This document shows, one piece after another, positions 32,035 to 42,537 of a DNA stretch of 64,000 nucleotides. The translations under genes and the position numbers were made by a program. The stretch comes from Balamuthia mandrillaris (lineage: Eukaryota; Discosea; Longamoebia; Balamuthiidae): NCBI GenBank assembly GCA_031835245.1, contig JAVKOQ010000213.1:1-64000 (forward strand). Direction: 5' to 3'. The notes under the pieces are model-generated. The model saw nothing but the letters and a program-made list of their open reading frames with translations, had not been told where the DNA came from and did not search any database. Position 1 is the stretch's first letter; each line of letters begins with the position of its first letter.

Positions 32035-33506
32035 ATGCGCAAACCAAGCGTTGCTTCTTCTTGGTTTGTTGTGGCAACGGTGCTCCTCCTCCTCTGGCCG
32101 TGCGGCAGCTTTTCAGGTGCAGATGGTTGGCTGTGTGCTCCCCACGCTTGGTCCACGCTGCCGGAGAAGCCGGCCCCTGGGAAGCCCTTTGTGCTGAGCC
32201 TGGCCGTAAACATAACGGAGGCGGACCCGCCCTGCGTGCTTGAGCTTCAACCTCATCCTCAATACGACGCGTGGACAACCTCTGGTGCGTTTTAAACTCT
32301 TTTCCTCCTCCTTCTCTTTGTTTTCTTCTCTTCTCGATCCCTTGTCCGTTTCTCTTTCGTCGTTTCTCTTTCTCTTTCTCTTTCTCTTTCTCTTTCTCTT
32401 TTTCTTTCTCTTTCTCTTTCTCTTTCTCTTTCTCTTTCTCTTTCTCTTTCTCTTTCTCTTTCTCTTTCTCTTTCTCTTTCTCTTTCTCTTTCTCTTTCTC
32501 TTTCTCTTTTTTTTTTTTTTTTTTTCTCTTCGTCTTCATCTTCTTCTTTTTCCCATTACACTGCATTCTCGCCTTCTAGCTCATCGCTCATCTATTGTAT
32601 ATATTACTCTCCACCACCACCAAGGCCTGGCCATACTCGACCTTCCTGCTGGCACGAGTGCTGACTGCAGGTCCCAAAGGAACCGTTGCATTATGGAGGG
32701 CACCGCATCCACTCCTGCCATCGCTCAAATAACCTACGAACCTCCTCCAGCTGCAGCCCAACCCACCGAACTTCTCAATTACTCCCTTAGCATGGGTGAC
32801 AAGGAGCAAGAAAGCACCAGCACCTACTCTTTGGACATCACCCTCAAGCCAAGCTTCAACCTCACCACAAATTTCACCTCCGATCTGCCTCGGTCCTACG
32901 TTCCAGGCCAAGCCACGCCTCTCTCCTTCTCTTTCGACGTTTTCAACACGGGGCCTTCTTCGGTTCGTGATGGCTTTTGCTTGGTGTACTTTGCTCCGTC
33001 TGTCATTGTGGATCGTGACGCTCTCCCACCGACCTGTGGAGATGATGAGCCTAGCGGCCTCCTTCGTTGTTCGTTCCTTAGCTTGCCACCCGCGACTTAT
33101 GGTAGTCCCTCTTTTACCCGTTGTCGTTTCTTTCTTTCTTGCTTGTTGTTTCTTTCTCGTCGTTTCTTTCTTTCTTGTCGTTTCTTTCTTGTCGTTTCTT
33201 TCTTTCTTTCTTTCTTTCTTTCAGCTCTCTTATTGTGAGTTAACTTCTCGCGCCATGAATCCGGCCTGCAGAAAGCTTTTCGTTTCGGACACTCCCAGCA
33301 GACCCGGCGCTGAGAGAAGTGGTCGTGGCTGCGGTTCCCACATGCAACAACACGGCAGGCGATGAGCTCGTTCATTACACTCCTCCCATTCCAGAGACCT
33401 CCCAACCGTCTCCAGAAGTCCAACTTGACTTCGCTTTGATACGTAAGTATTGTCGTGTATTATATTGCCTTTGCTCTTTGTTCTTCTTGATACTCTTGTT
33501 CTCTTC

Positions 33507-33538
<32 letters not shown>

Positions 33539-35623
33539 CTTCTTCTTCTTCTTCTTCTTCTTCTTCTTCTTCTTCTTCTTCTTCTTCTTCTTCTCCTTCT
33601 TGTGTTCACAAACTATCATAGGGAACCCAATACCTGTTGTAGCAGGTAATACAACTACCATTGGCTTTGCCTTGTCCAACTCAGGCCTTTCAACGAGCCT
33701 GTCTTCCTCCATGACTTGGCTGTTTCCTCTCAACCTCACCGTCACGCCTAACTCCTTCACTCAAACCTGTTGTGAGCCACCTCTGCGGAAGGAGAATGTG
33801 GAGCTGAGTTGCTTGGTGGACGTTGCGCCAGGTGAAGTTATAGAAAACGACATTCAGGTCCGCTTGGACGCGAACGCTTCGGTGTCGCCTACGGGCTTCT
33901 CTGTGGAAGTCAAGGACGAGCTGAAACAGGGGCTGCCAAAAGTAACGGGAACGTTGAATGCTATGACATTCAGCAAAAACGTGTTGATGAAAGTGCAATT
34001 GCTGAATACTTCCACCGTCCAAACCAAGGTTTGGTTTTTAATGTTCTTGTTCTTGTTCTTTTTTCCTGCTCTTCTCGTTGTTCCTGTCTAGGTTTTTTTT
34101 TTCTCTTCTTTTGCTTTTGCTTTGTTTTATCTGTTTGGTGTTATGTTTTGATGTTAATCTATGCAACACAAAAGAACTTTGAAGTGGCGATGAAGAGTGG
34201 AGGACCTTCGTGGGCTCGCCATGTTGGTTGCTTCTTCAACTTCACCAGCCAGAACGAAGATTCCTCGCTTGCGGACGCCAGCTTCACCACCTCTTTGCCA
34301 AAACAAACGTGCGTAGTTTTGGAGGCCACTTTAGCCACCAAACATGTTCTATGCCAAGTGGGCGACCTGTCCACCTCTTCTTGGACCTCCTTCAACTGCT
34401 CCCTCACCTCTCCAGACTCTTTGCAATCCACCAAAATGGAGATAGGATGTCAAAGCAGCACGCCCAACGACTTCCCTATAGTCTCCTGGTCTGCTGTCTT
34501 GGATGAAGGTGGAGCCAAGACCGCCATCGACCCTGATACTGGCAGTACCGCTAGCCAGTTCCCAGACAACACCCCAAATCTTCAACTCGTCCCCAAGCAG
34601 GGCTCAGAACCGCAAGAACACCTCCGCCTTAACTTTGCCTTTCATTCCGTCAAAGAGCTGGATGAAAATAGCGACGTGGTAAGAAGCAAGACCTTTCCTT
34701 CTTCAGGATATGCCTCTACTTTCTTGGACGAGAGAACCATTCAGTTTGTGGTGGCGCTGGATGACGAAGAAGGAGATGGAAGAAAGAGGGTGGAATGGAC
34801 ATTCACGGTGGTGGAAGAAGAGAGGGAGTTTCATGTGGGGAACACAACGTTCAAGGTGGGTGCTGGGTTCAACAAATGGAGCGTGAGCCTGTCAGGCTGG
34901 CTACCATCCCCCTCTTCTACTTCTTCTTCTTCGTTGTCATCATTATCTGCTTCCTCTTCCTCTTCCTCTTCCTCTTCCTCTTCCTCTTCCTCTTCCTCTT
35001 CCTCTTCCTCTTCCTCTTCCTCTTCCTCTTCCTCCGCCTCTACTGGATCTGCTTCCTCCACAACAGGAGAGGTGAGATGGCTGGAGTTGAAAGTCAGAAT
35101 GAACAGTTCCGATGGCGCATTGAAACCACATCATCCAACTGCCGTTCACTTGGCAGAAGAAACCGCAACCAAAGGGATGTGGCGGACGAACCACACCCAA
35201 GTCATTCTCAACTTGCTGCAAGTGTGTATGGTGGATGGCAAAGAACAACCTGCATTTGCCAGAGTGGAAGAAGAGGAAGAAGCAAGCAATGAAGGTGAAG
35301 CGCAACAACAATGGCTGCTCATCCGACTGCCCATTGGAAGGCACATGTTTTACGATCCCGACGTGCAGGTCTTGGTGGACACAAGAAGTGAAGAGGACGA
35401 GGGAACGAACGTGAAGCTGGTGGTGGCCGTGTCCGTCAGCATCGGTGTGGCTGTGTGCATGGTCGTTGCGGTTGTCTCTGGCGGAATTGCGTGGCGGATC
35501 AGAAAGGCACGGATGTTCTCCGCTTCGTTGGGTGCCGTCAACTTTTCTGGAGAGGAACTCTACGCCCCTCTCCTTGATGATGACGCTGGTGGTGGCTCGC
35601 AAGATGAACCCTATTTCCTGTAA
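32035..35623 (+). CDS. Leg protein L2: type I membrane glycoprotein
   Basis: The signal peptide MRKPSVASSWFVVATVLLLL begins at 32035; an upstream in-frame ATG at 31999 would add 12 residues. Exon 1 shares LCAPHAWSTLPEKPAPGKPF with its paralogues. The modules are FNTGPSSVRDGFCLVYFAP with LPPTCGDDEPSG, then SNSGLSTSLSSSMTWLFPLN. The juxtamembrane exon starts NFEVAMKSGGPSWARHVGCF, keeps SQFPDNTPNLQLVPKQG, then has a pure Ser run coded by (TCTTCC)n at about 34940-35035 and MFYDPDVQVLVDTR. The membrane segment is VKLVVAVSVSIGVAVCMVVA, then WRIRK, SASLGAVNFSGEE and LYAPLLDDDAGG. It is more diverged from L1 than L3 is. Its introns hold the largest microsatellites of the array. Surface role inferred. 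Confidence 0.72.
32348..32530 (+). repeat. (TTTCTC)n microsatellite in the first L2 intron
   Basis: Almost perfect TTTCTC repeats over more than 150 bp, ending in a T-run. The Phe/Ser/Leu frame through it is an artefact. Confidence 0.95.
33119..33224 (+). repeat. (TTTC)n with TTGTCG interruptions, L2 intron
   Basis: Same compound repeat as at 20641-20933 and 40081-40240, in sense orientation. Confidence 0.85.
33505..33598 (+). repeat. (TTG)n(TTC)n trinucleotide run, L2 intron
   Basis: About nine TTG units pass into about 20 TTC units shortly before the acceptor of the next L2 exon. Confidence 0.9.
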
Positions 35624-35644
35624 GAACAAAAAAATAATCATTAC

Positions 35645-35845
35645 CGCTCCTGCCATCGGTGTCGAACCGGTGGCGGGAAGCAGTTTGCCTCCCAACAAAA
35701 AAAATAAACATTTACCCTTCGGTATCGAACCGACGGCCAGGGCAACACGATACAAGAAAAAAAAAACACATGTCGGCCTTGGGTGTCGAACTGGTATATT
35801 AAAAAGTGTAAAAAAAAAAGATAATTTCGAACTGGTGGCCACCTA
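35645..35845. repeat. Four degenerate T-arm-like hairpin repeats separated by A-runs
   Basis: GTCGAACC at 35661, ATCGAACC at 35724, GTCGAACT at 35785 and TTCGAACT at about 35826 are each embedded in a small palindrome. The first is CCTGCCATCGGT, GTCGA, ACCGGTGGCGGG. The second is TCGGT, ATCGA, ACCGA inside CCCT...AGGG. The first three are followed by A-rich tracts. Spacing is about 62, 61 and 41 bp. The loop resembles the T-arm of a tRNA, but no complete cloverleaf is present. Confidence 0.6.
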
Positions 35846-35883
35846 TTGCCAAGAAAAGAAAACAAAGAAAGAGCAGAAGAAAG

Positions 35884-36195
35884 ATGAAGAGGCTGTACCT
35901 GTTCCGCAAGCACAGCAAACAGCTGCAGGACTACTTCAAGCAGGAGATCAAGCGCCTCCAGTACAAAACCATGGTGACGGACGAAGGGCTGCCCCTGCAA
36001 GTGCGCCGCTTGGCCAACTACAAGCTCCAAAATCTAAAGTCCCACAAGTACACCCCTCCCTCCGAGATTCGACGCCGCTGTGTCATCACCAACAACGCCC
36101 GCTCCGTCTCCAAGTTCTTCAAGATGCACAGGTATCAGCTCCGCTTGGACGCGCTCTACGGAAAACTGCCTGGCGTTCACAAAGGCATCTGGTAG
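35884..36195 (+). CDS. MRPS14: Mitochondrial small-subunit ribosomal protein uS14m
   Basis: An intronless gene of 103 residues, a usual size for uS14 of the zinc-free type. The C-terminal core is diagnostic: EIRRRCVITNNARSVSKFF, then HRYQLRLDALYGKLPGVHK and GIW. Cys-x2-Cys zinc motifs of cytosolic uS14 are absent. The N-terminus MKRLYLFRKHSKQLQDYFK is basic and could guide import without cleavage. The protein sits in the head of the small ribosomal subunit near the decoding site. It converges with the RhoGEF gene (82-bp gap). Confidence 0.9.
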   Translation: MKRLYLFRKHSKQLQDYFKQEIKRLQYKTMVTDEGLPLQVRRLANYKLQNLKSHKYTPPSEIRRRCVITNNARSVSKFFKMHRYQLRLDALYGKLPGVHKGIW

Positions 36196-36276
36196 ACTTA
36201 CCAATCGAACTTGCCCACTTGTTGTTGTGTTCATTCGAAAAATCAAACATTTTTTAAAAAAAAAAACAAAACCACT

Positions 36277-37106
36277 TTACAACAAATCTTTGTTGAGGGC
36301 AGACGAAGAGGGAGTAGAAGAAGAAGGACTTGCAGTGGTCGCGGTGGTGGTGGTAGCCAAAGGGGCAACCAACGTTCCGCTGTCGCTGTTGAGCGCCGTT
36401 TGAAGCCAAGCCGATCGCCCTTTCTTCAAGTTCTCTCTTCGGTATCTCTTCCACATCTTCTCGGCAGCGTTCGTAGATACCGACGAAGAAGAAGCAGACA
36501 CGGAACGAAGCGGAGGAAGCTGTTCTTCTTCTTCTCCTGCATTCGCCTCCCGTTTACCTGGTTGTTGCTGTTCTTCTCCGGCAATCCTCCGCCCCTTTTC
36601 TCTCTCGGTCTCCTCCATCCCCTCTGCCGCAGCTTCTACTTCTCTCGCTTTCAAGGAGCTGCTTCGCCTCTGTCTTCGTCTTATGCCTCTGCCCTCCAAC
36701 GAAACGCTTCTTCGGCGTTGCAACCGACCGCTGTTGTCTCTTCTGCTTGGTCGTCCCTCTTCCGTTTCCTTCTCTCCTTCTTCTCCCGCTCCTCCTCCTC
36801 CTCCTCTTCCTTCTCCTTCTGCTGCTGCTGCTTCGTCCTGCTTCATCACTCTCTTCACTTTTGTTGATGAAGAAGAAGAAGAAGCATAAGAGGAGGCTTG
36901 TCCTTCCATCTGTTGTTGGTAGCGATACATCAGGAGGCGACGACGGTAGGCGGCATGGCGCTTGCGCTCCTTCCGGCTGAGCTCCTTGAGGAGGCTCACC
37001 CACCTGCGCTTGGCCTGCTCGTTGGCGGCCGTCACCTTGATCCTCACCTCCTTCACCACCAGCCGAAACTCGTGTTTGCCTTCCAAAAATGTTGAATAAG
37101 AAGAGA

Positions 37107-37140
<34 letters not shown>

Positions 37141-39493
37141 AGGAACAAGAATTCGAACCGGGTAAGCTCTCGACACGGAGGTTGATGAGGGGAATGGTGT
37201 GCCTCCATTCCAGCTTCTTGGCGTTGTGCTTTCTTCTCTTTACCACAAGCAATACGTCCCTTTGTGTTGTTTAAACCGTAAGAAGAAGAAGAAGCAGAAG
37301 AAGAAGAAGAAGAAGAAGAAGAAGAAGAAGAAGAAGAAGAAGAAGAAGAAGAAGAAGAAGAAGAAGAAGAACAAGAACAAGAACAACAACAAGAAGAACA
37401 AGAACAAGAAGAACAAGAACAACAACAAGAAGAAGAAGAACAAGAAGAACAACAAGAACAAGAACAAGAACAATAAGAAGAAGAAGAAGAACAAGAACAA
37501 GAAGAACAAGAACAAGAAGCAAGAGGAAGACGTACGAAAATAAAAAAAACAAACGAGTCCGCATCAAGCCAACAAACTTTTCAATCTTCAGCTCGTGCGC
37601 TTTCGACTCGCCCACGTACCATCTCCATGGCAGCACCAGTTGCTGTGTTTGCGCACAAGCGTGTCACAACCTACCAAACGGAACGAAAGCAAGAAAGAAA
37701 GGAAGGAAAGAGAACGAAACGTACACCAAGTTTTTCACAGTCTATCCTTTGTTGAATCCTCAACACCTGCTCGGTGTCCCCGATGGTAGGGCAGACCGAC
37801 GCCAGCTCCTTCAAGGCGGAAGCATAGGCGGAGAGAACCTGCTCCAGAGCGAAGCGTTCGGAGGAACTGGAAAAGGAGGAGGACGGAGAGGAAGCCGCAG
37901 GTGCGGTTGAGGAGGGTTCCGGAGTGTCGTTCTTCACTTTGGTGAGCAGGAAGAGGGCGCAGGGAAGGCGTTGAATGGGGAGGCGGAGGAGGTCTTCCAG
38001 GAAGAGGCCGTGGCTCATCTCGGAAAGGCTTACCTTCTGTTGAGGCCGAGTAATGGCCAAGATGGAGGCAGGTAAGAGGGGAAGAAGAAAGCTAGGGGGT
38101 AGTGCAGAAAGGAAGAAAAAGAACAAACGCTGAGCAGGTAGGGAACGAGTCGAGGTCGGTTGTTGAGGCAGTGCTCCAGGTGAACGGCTGCGCTTGGATG
38201 GTTGGACACGTACTCCTTATACTCCTTCAAGTACACACCCTTGAAACAAGAGGTAAGAGGAAAGAAACCAACAACAGAAGCAAAGCGAACAGCATCGAAG
38301 AAAGCACTAACCGCGTCGAAAAGGTCAGCAAGCGCCCGCTCGGAAGCGTGTTGCTTGGGCCAATCTACTGTCAGTCTTTGTTGCAGGGCGGTGAGCAAAC
38401 TCCTCTCGTGGCTCATGAGCGCTTCCACGTTGCCAAAGATGAGCGCTATATCTTCATTGCTGAGTATCTCCTCTTTCGTTCCGACGAGTTCGGCAAGAGG
38501 GGTTCTTATTTGCTGCACATGAGGTATTCACGTTTACGTGAGCGTGGGAGAGAGAGAAAGCGAGAGAGGAGAGCTAACCTCGCACAACAGTCGCATAGCT
38601 TTGGCGTGATACTTCTCCACGCGAAACAGCTCGCAAAGAGCTCTCCAGCGTTTATCTGATCGCAAGACGTTTGGCAAGGGCACGCTCAGCCTGCTGTACC
38701 AGCTGGAGGAGAGCTTTCTTGGGGCGGTTCTCCTCCTTCTTTCCTGTGAAGCCGCGGAAGATGAAGCCGAAGAAAGGAAGGAAGGAAGCACGGCGGCAAC
38801 CGAAGACGACAGAGATGAAACAATGGAGGATAGCTGGTTGTTGTTTGCGGATTCTATTTTGTATGAGGGCGGGAAGGAACCAGCTCTTGCTCTTACTTCT
38901 GGGATACTAGCCTCATCTCCTTCTCTTTTTGTTGGGGGGCTGTACTGTGTTGCACTTTGCTTATTTGGACCTTTTTGGGATTGTTGTGTAGGCGGTTGTC
39001 CCTCCTCTCCATCCTCTTTTTGTTCTTCAAACTCGGCTGCTTCCTCATCTTCTTCCTCATCATCTTCCGCGTTGATGATTTCTGCTTCAGTGTCTTCTAT
39101 GATAGATTCCTCTTCTTCGTCTTCTTCGTCTGCCTCTGCTTCTGCTGCTTTTTCTATTGCCCTGGCAGCCTCTGTTGCTTCATCTCCTGTCACGTCGGCA
39201 ACAAGCACGTTGGGAGAGCTGTTGTAGTCAGCGGCAGTTTCCTGTTGTACACCGCTGCTGCCTCCTTTCAAACTCTGTAGTGCTTCTTCCAAGCTAGCAG
39301 CAGAAGAGGAAGAAGATGAAGCAACACGGTCAGGCCGATCGCTTCCTTTACGGCGCCTCCTCCCCACGAGTCGAGCCATGAGTTCAATCTGCCTCACCTC
39401 GAGTTCGGCCACCGACTTTGAGATTTTAATGAGTTGCGAGGCCACCACCAGCCAGGCGAACAGCTGCATCACACCGAACAACGGCCAAAACAT
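36277..39493 (-). CDS. RhoGEF (DH-PH) protein with N-terminal membrane segment
   Basis: Activates Rho-type GTPases by GDP/GTP exchange, by family knowledge. The start MFWPLFGVMQLFAWLVVASQ (39491-39493) is a hydrophobic anchor. A long acidic and Ser-rich linker follows (IEDTEAEIINAEDDEEEDEE). The DH domain begins KRWRALCELFRVEKYHAKAM and continues over exons with IFGNVEALMSHERSLLTALQ, YLKEYKEYVSNHPSA and LEDLLRLPIQRLPCALFLL, the last being the conserved region CR3 helix. The PH part is formed from LVLPWRWYVGESKAHELK, LLVVKRRKHNAKKLEWRHTI and FRLVVKEVRIKVTAANEQAK with WVSLLKEL. The tail is basic and low-complexity. Introns hold GA (37105-37135) and GAA (37279-37520) runs. A membrane-anchored DH-PH protein is uncommon but known. 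Confidence 0.82.
37279..37520. repeat. (GAA)n with AAC/ACA interruptions, intron of the RhoGEF gene
   Basis: About 90 bp of pure GAA run into a mixed GAA/CAA tract. It reads TTC/TTG on the sense (minus) strand. Lys/Asn and Leu/Phe frames across it are artefacts. Confidence 0.95.
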
Positions 39494-39756
39494 GACCGCG
39501 AATCCCCAAGACCAGCGATAGCGTGGAGTCTATGTCGAATATAAGCCTTTTCTTCGGTTCTTTTTTGTTTTTTTCCTTTCGTTGATGAAGGGACGCGATG
39601 TCCATGTCGTCACGGAAAATATAATTGGGAAATTTTTCCAAGAAAAAATTTTTAATTACAAGAAATATTTTGCAAAAAAAATAGGGAAGAAAAAAGTTTT
39701 GCGATTGGAAATCTTCGACGTAGCGGATCGCATCAAAAAAAATAAAATAAAATAAA
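39494..39756. promoter_or_regulatory. Divergent promoter of RhoGEF and HUS1
   Basis: A 263-bp gap between two starts. It holds ATGTCGTCAC at 39604-39613 and AT-rich sequence (AAAATATAATTGGG, AATAAAATAAAATAAA) just before the HUS1 ATG. The ATGTCGTC word is shared with other divergent gaps. Confidence 0.4.
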
Positions 39757-40095
39757 ATGAGGTTTATGGCCAAGTTAACCAACGTGAACCTTTTCATCAG
39801 TACGTATTAAGAAGCAGATCTCTCTCTCTCTTCTTTTTTTTTTTGGTGTTTCAAATCCCTTTTTGTTTTGTTTGTAACCCTTGCTACACAATACGTGCTG
39901 CTGATGATGTTTTCATTTCAATGATAACAAAAAAGAATTGGTTCAAACGATCGACAAGATTGGAAAGTCTTGTGTGGTCCATCTAACGCCGAAGAAAGTG
40001 GAGTTCATCCTTACTTCAGACATCACGGACGGCGTGCAAGTTTGGTCCGGCATCAATTCTGTATGTAATTTGCACATCCGTTCTTTCTTGTCGTT

Positions 40096-40131
<36 letters not shown>

Positions 40132-40151
40132 GTCGTTTCTTTCTTGTCGTT

Positions 40152-40199
<48 letters not shown>

Positions 40200-40230
40200 G
40201 TCGTTTCTTGTCGTTTCTTGTCGTTTCTTT

Positions 40231-40261
<31 letters not shown>

Positions 40262-41207
40262 CTTTCTTTCTCTCTGTTGTTCCTTTCAACTCACTTTCAG
40301 CACCCAAAGTCTTCGTTATTTGATGAGTACCGAATAGAGAGCAAGAACCAAAATGAGATAGCCTTTGAGCTGAGCCTTGACAACCTGCTTAGGGGCTTAA
40401 AGTCGGGGCAGCTGGCCAGCGATATCACCCTCAAGCTCGCCAAGTTTGATGGCCAGCCCACCCTCTGCATCGCAGTAAAGATTCAGGTACTCTTCTCTTG
40501 TTCTTCTCGTCGTACTTCTCTTCTCTCTCTCTCTCTCTTACGTTTTTTGCAACGCGTCTCTCTACAGAGTCAACAGCAAATGATGTCTGTCGTGCAAGAC
40601 ATTCCAGTTAAACTCCTTACCGCCGCTCAACTCCAACAATTCATCGAACCCTATCTACCTGACCCTGAAGTACCTCTTTTTCTCCTTTCTTTCATGTCTT
40701 CCTTCTTTACTTATTCTTTTTTTCACAACAAAAACAAACAGGTTTATATCATGTTACCTCCACTAAAGTTGATGCGAAGCGTAATCGATCGTATGAAAAA
40801 CATTCACGACTATCTCATCATCACAGCCAACATGGCCGGCGATCTCACGCTCAAAGTGGAAACGGAGTTAGTCTCCATCGCCACGTTTTACCGCCAACTC
40901 GAACATCCTCAAATCGGTTTGTTTCTTCACTTCGCTTTGCTTTGCTTTCTGCTTTGCTCTTCTTTTCTTAGCTTATGTTTGCCTGTCGATTGGTGTTAAA
41001 ACAGAGGGACGGAGTCCGCCACGACACGACGCCAGCAAGTCGGCAGAGGTCAAAGTGGACATCAAGAAGTTTGCTCGGTTCTTGTACAGCTATCAGGTGG
41101 GACCGACCAACGTCATCCTCTGTCTCGTGGTGGACAAGGCCGTCGTGCTGCACGTCTTGCTGGAGGACCTGTATCTCACCTACTACATCCCTGTTGTTCT
41201 TTCATAG
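39757..41207 (+). CDS. HUS1: HUS1 checkpoint clamp subunit
   Basis: Subunit of the RAD9-RAD1-HUS1 DNA-damage clamp, a PCNA-like ring loaded at damaged DNA in the nucleus. The short first exon (39757-39799, MRFMAKLTNVNLFIK) splices in phase to the exon at 39936: LVQTIDKIGKSCVVHLTPKK, VEFILTSDITDGVQVWSGIN. Later exons match HUS1 order closely: NEIAFELSLDNLLRGLKSGQ, SVVQDIPVKLLTAAQLQQFI, PYLPDPEVYIMLPPLKLMRS, VIDRMKNIHDYLIITANMAG, DLTLKVETELVSIATFYRQL and final LEDLYLTYYIPVVLS. Length (about 280 residues) is typical. The second intron is a (TTTC)n/TTGTCG repeat. I see no break. Confidence 0.93.
40081..40240 (+). repeat. (TTTC)n with TTGTCG interruptions, HUS1 intron
   Basis: Third intronic copy of the same compound repeat, in sense orientation, followed by a CT run before the acceptor. 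Confidence 0.9.
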
Positions 41208-41599
41208 GGAAAAAAAAAAGTGATTTTTTGTAGACACTGCTTCATGTCGACATGATATTGCTGGATGATGTCGACAGTTGTGTTTGATTGCTCATTGGCT
41301 GATTTTTGTTCGTGGTATGATTATTTATTTGGTGGTAGGACATGAAGGAATTAAAATAATGTCCATAGGTCCAGTGCTGCAATAGGATTATCCTACAGGC
41401 AAAACATCCCCTTCAATTCTCTGGTAATGTTCTGTAGTAGACGAAGAAAGAAAAAGAAAAAAGAAAACGTCGTTTCATGGGAAAAGGGAAACGAAAAGAA
41501 TTGAAAGCATACAGGACGTTATAACTCCCTCCCATTCAATGACCTCTTCTTTCTTTCTTCCTTCTTTCTTTCTGTTGCAAGAACCAACTGGAGAGGCAA
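41208..41599. other. Intergenic; two TGTCGAC sites upstream of the first CRT-like copy
   Basis: TGTCGAC palindromes at 41245-41251 and 41269-41275, the first within ATGTCGACAT, followed by TTTGATTGCTCATTGGCTG. The rest is AT-rich then purine-rich leader. No gene seen. Confidence 0.5.
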
Positions 41600-42537
41600 A
41601 TGGCTGAGCAGAAACGCTACCCTAGATACGAGTACACGCCACCCGCCTGGGGCAGCCTGAACGACGATGCCCCCCGGCGGCAGCGTCGAGACCTCCCCTC
41701 TGCTCCTCTCCTCTCCTTCCTCTCTCCTCACAGGAAGAGGAACGGCGAACGAACAGAGGATGGTGGCGAAGAGCCCTGTCAGCGGCCAACAAGAACAAAT
41801 ACCTCCTGCTCTGGGTGGTGGCCTCCATTGTCACCGGCGTGGCGCAAGGGGTGTACTTGAAGCAAGTGGGCACGGCCATGCCCGACTTTCCCTACTTCAT
41901 CTTCTGGTTCACCGCCATCTTCTTCGTGATAGCGTTCTATGCCTTCTTGTTTGTGGTGTGGCTGATGGGAGGCATTCCGCGGAGCATGTGGTTCGTTGTG
42001 TTGGTTTTTGTTGTTGTGTTCTCGTTTCAACGGTTAACCAAAGTTTCTTCCTTTCTTTCTCTGCTGGTTTCATTTCAACAGGCATACCGCAGTACAAGTC
42101 TATGATCATCGGCACGTTGACCACTTTGAACGGCATATTCATGCTCTTCTCCAACTCGCACGTGCCTGGCATCATGCAAGCCTTGCTCGGGCCCGTTCGT
42201 ATCTCTCGTTCCCTTTTTCTCACTTCTCTCTGCACGTTCATTCTCTTACGTTTCATATCTTTTTTGCTATCTTCTCCATTTTTCAGTGGTTACTATACCG
42301 ATGGCGATGGGGTGCTCTTTCTTGTTGCTCAAGTCCAGATATGCATGGAAGCAAACGTGGGGTGGAACTTTTGTTTCCTGTTTGGTTCTCTGCCATTGAC
42401 CATCGCGACGGTGTACCAAGAGAAAGTCTTTGAGGATGTGGTATGCTTTTCTTGTTTCTTCCTTCCATTGTTTGTGATGCGTTACTAAAACGCGAGCACG
42501 AAACACAGCCAGTACACATGGCATGGGGATCATTATA

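Noticed and set aside
31130-32566. Long minus-strand open frame opposite L1 and the start of L2
   Set aside because: It is antisense to clear L1/L2 coding sequence and crosses the (TTTCTC)n intron, giving Glu/Lys repeats. No domain is seen.
11679-35623. Calling the P/L genes integrins
   Set aside because: The propeller blades are PQQ-like without FG-GAP calcium motifs, and the tail lacks GFFKR. Only a general layout is shared.
35645-35845. tRNA genes after L2
   Set aside because: Only a T-arm-like palindrome is present in each unit; acceptor, D and anticodon arms cannot be formed.
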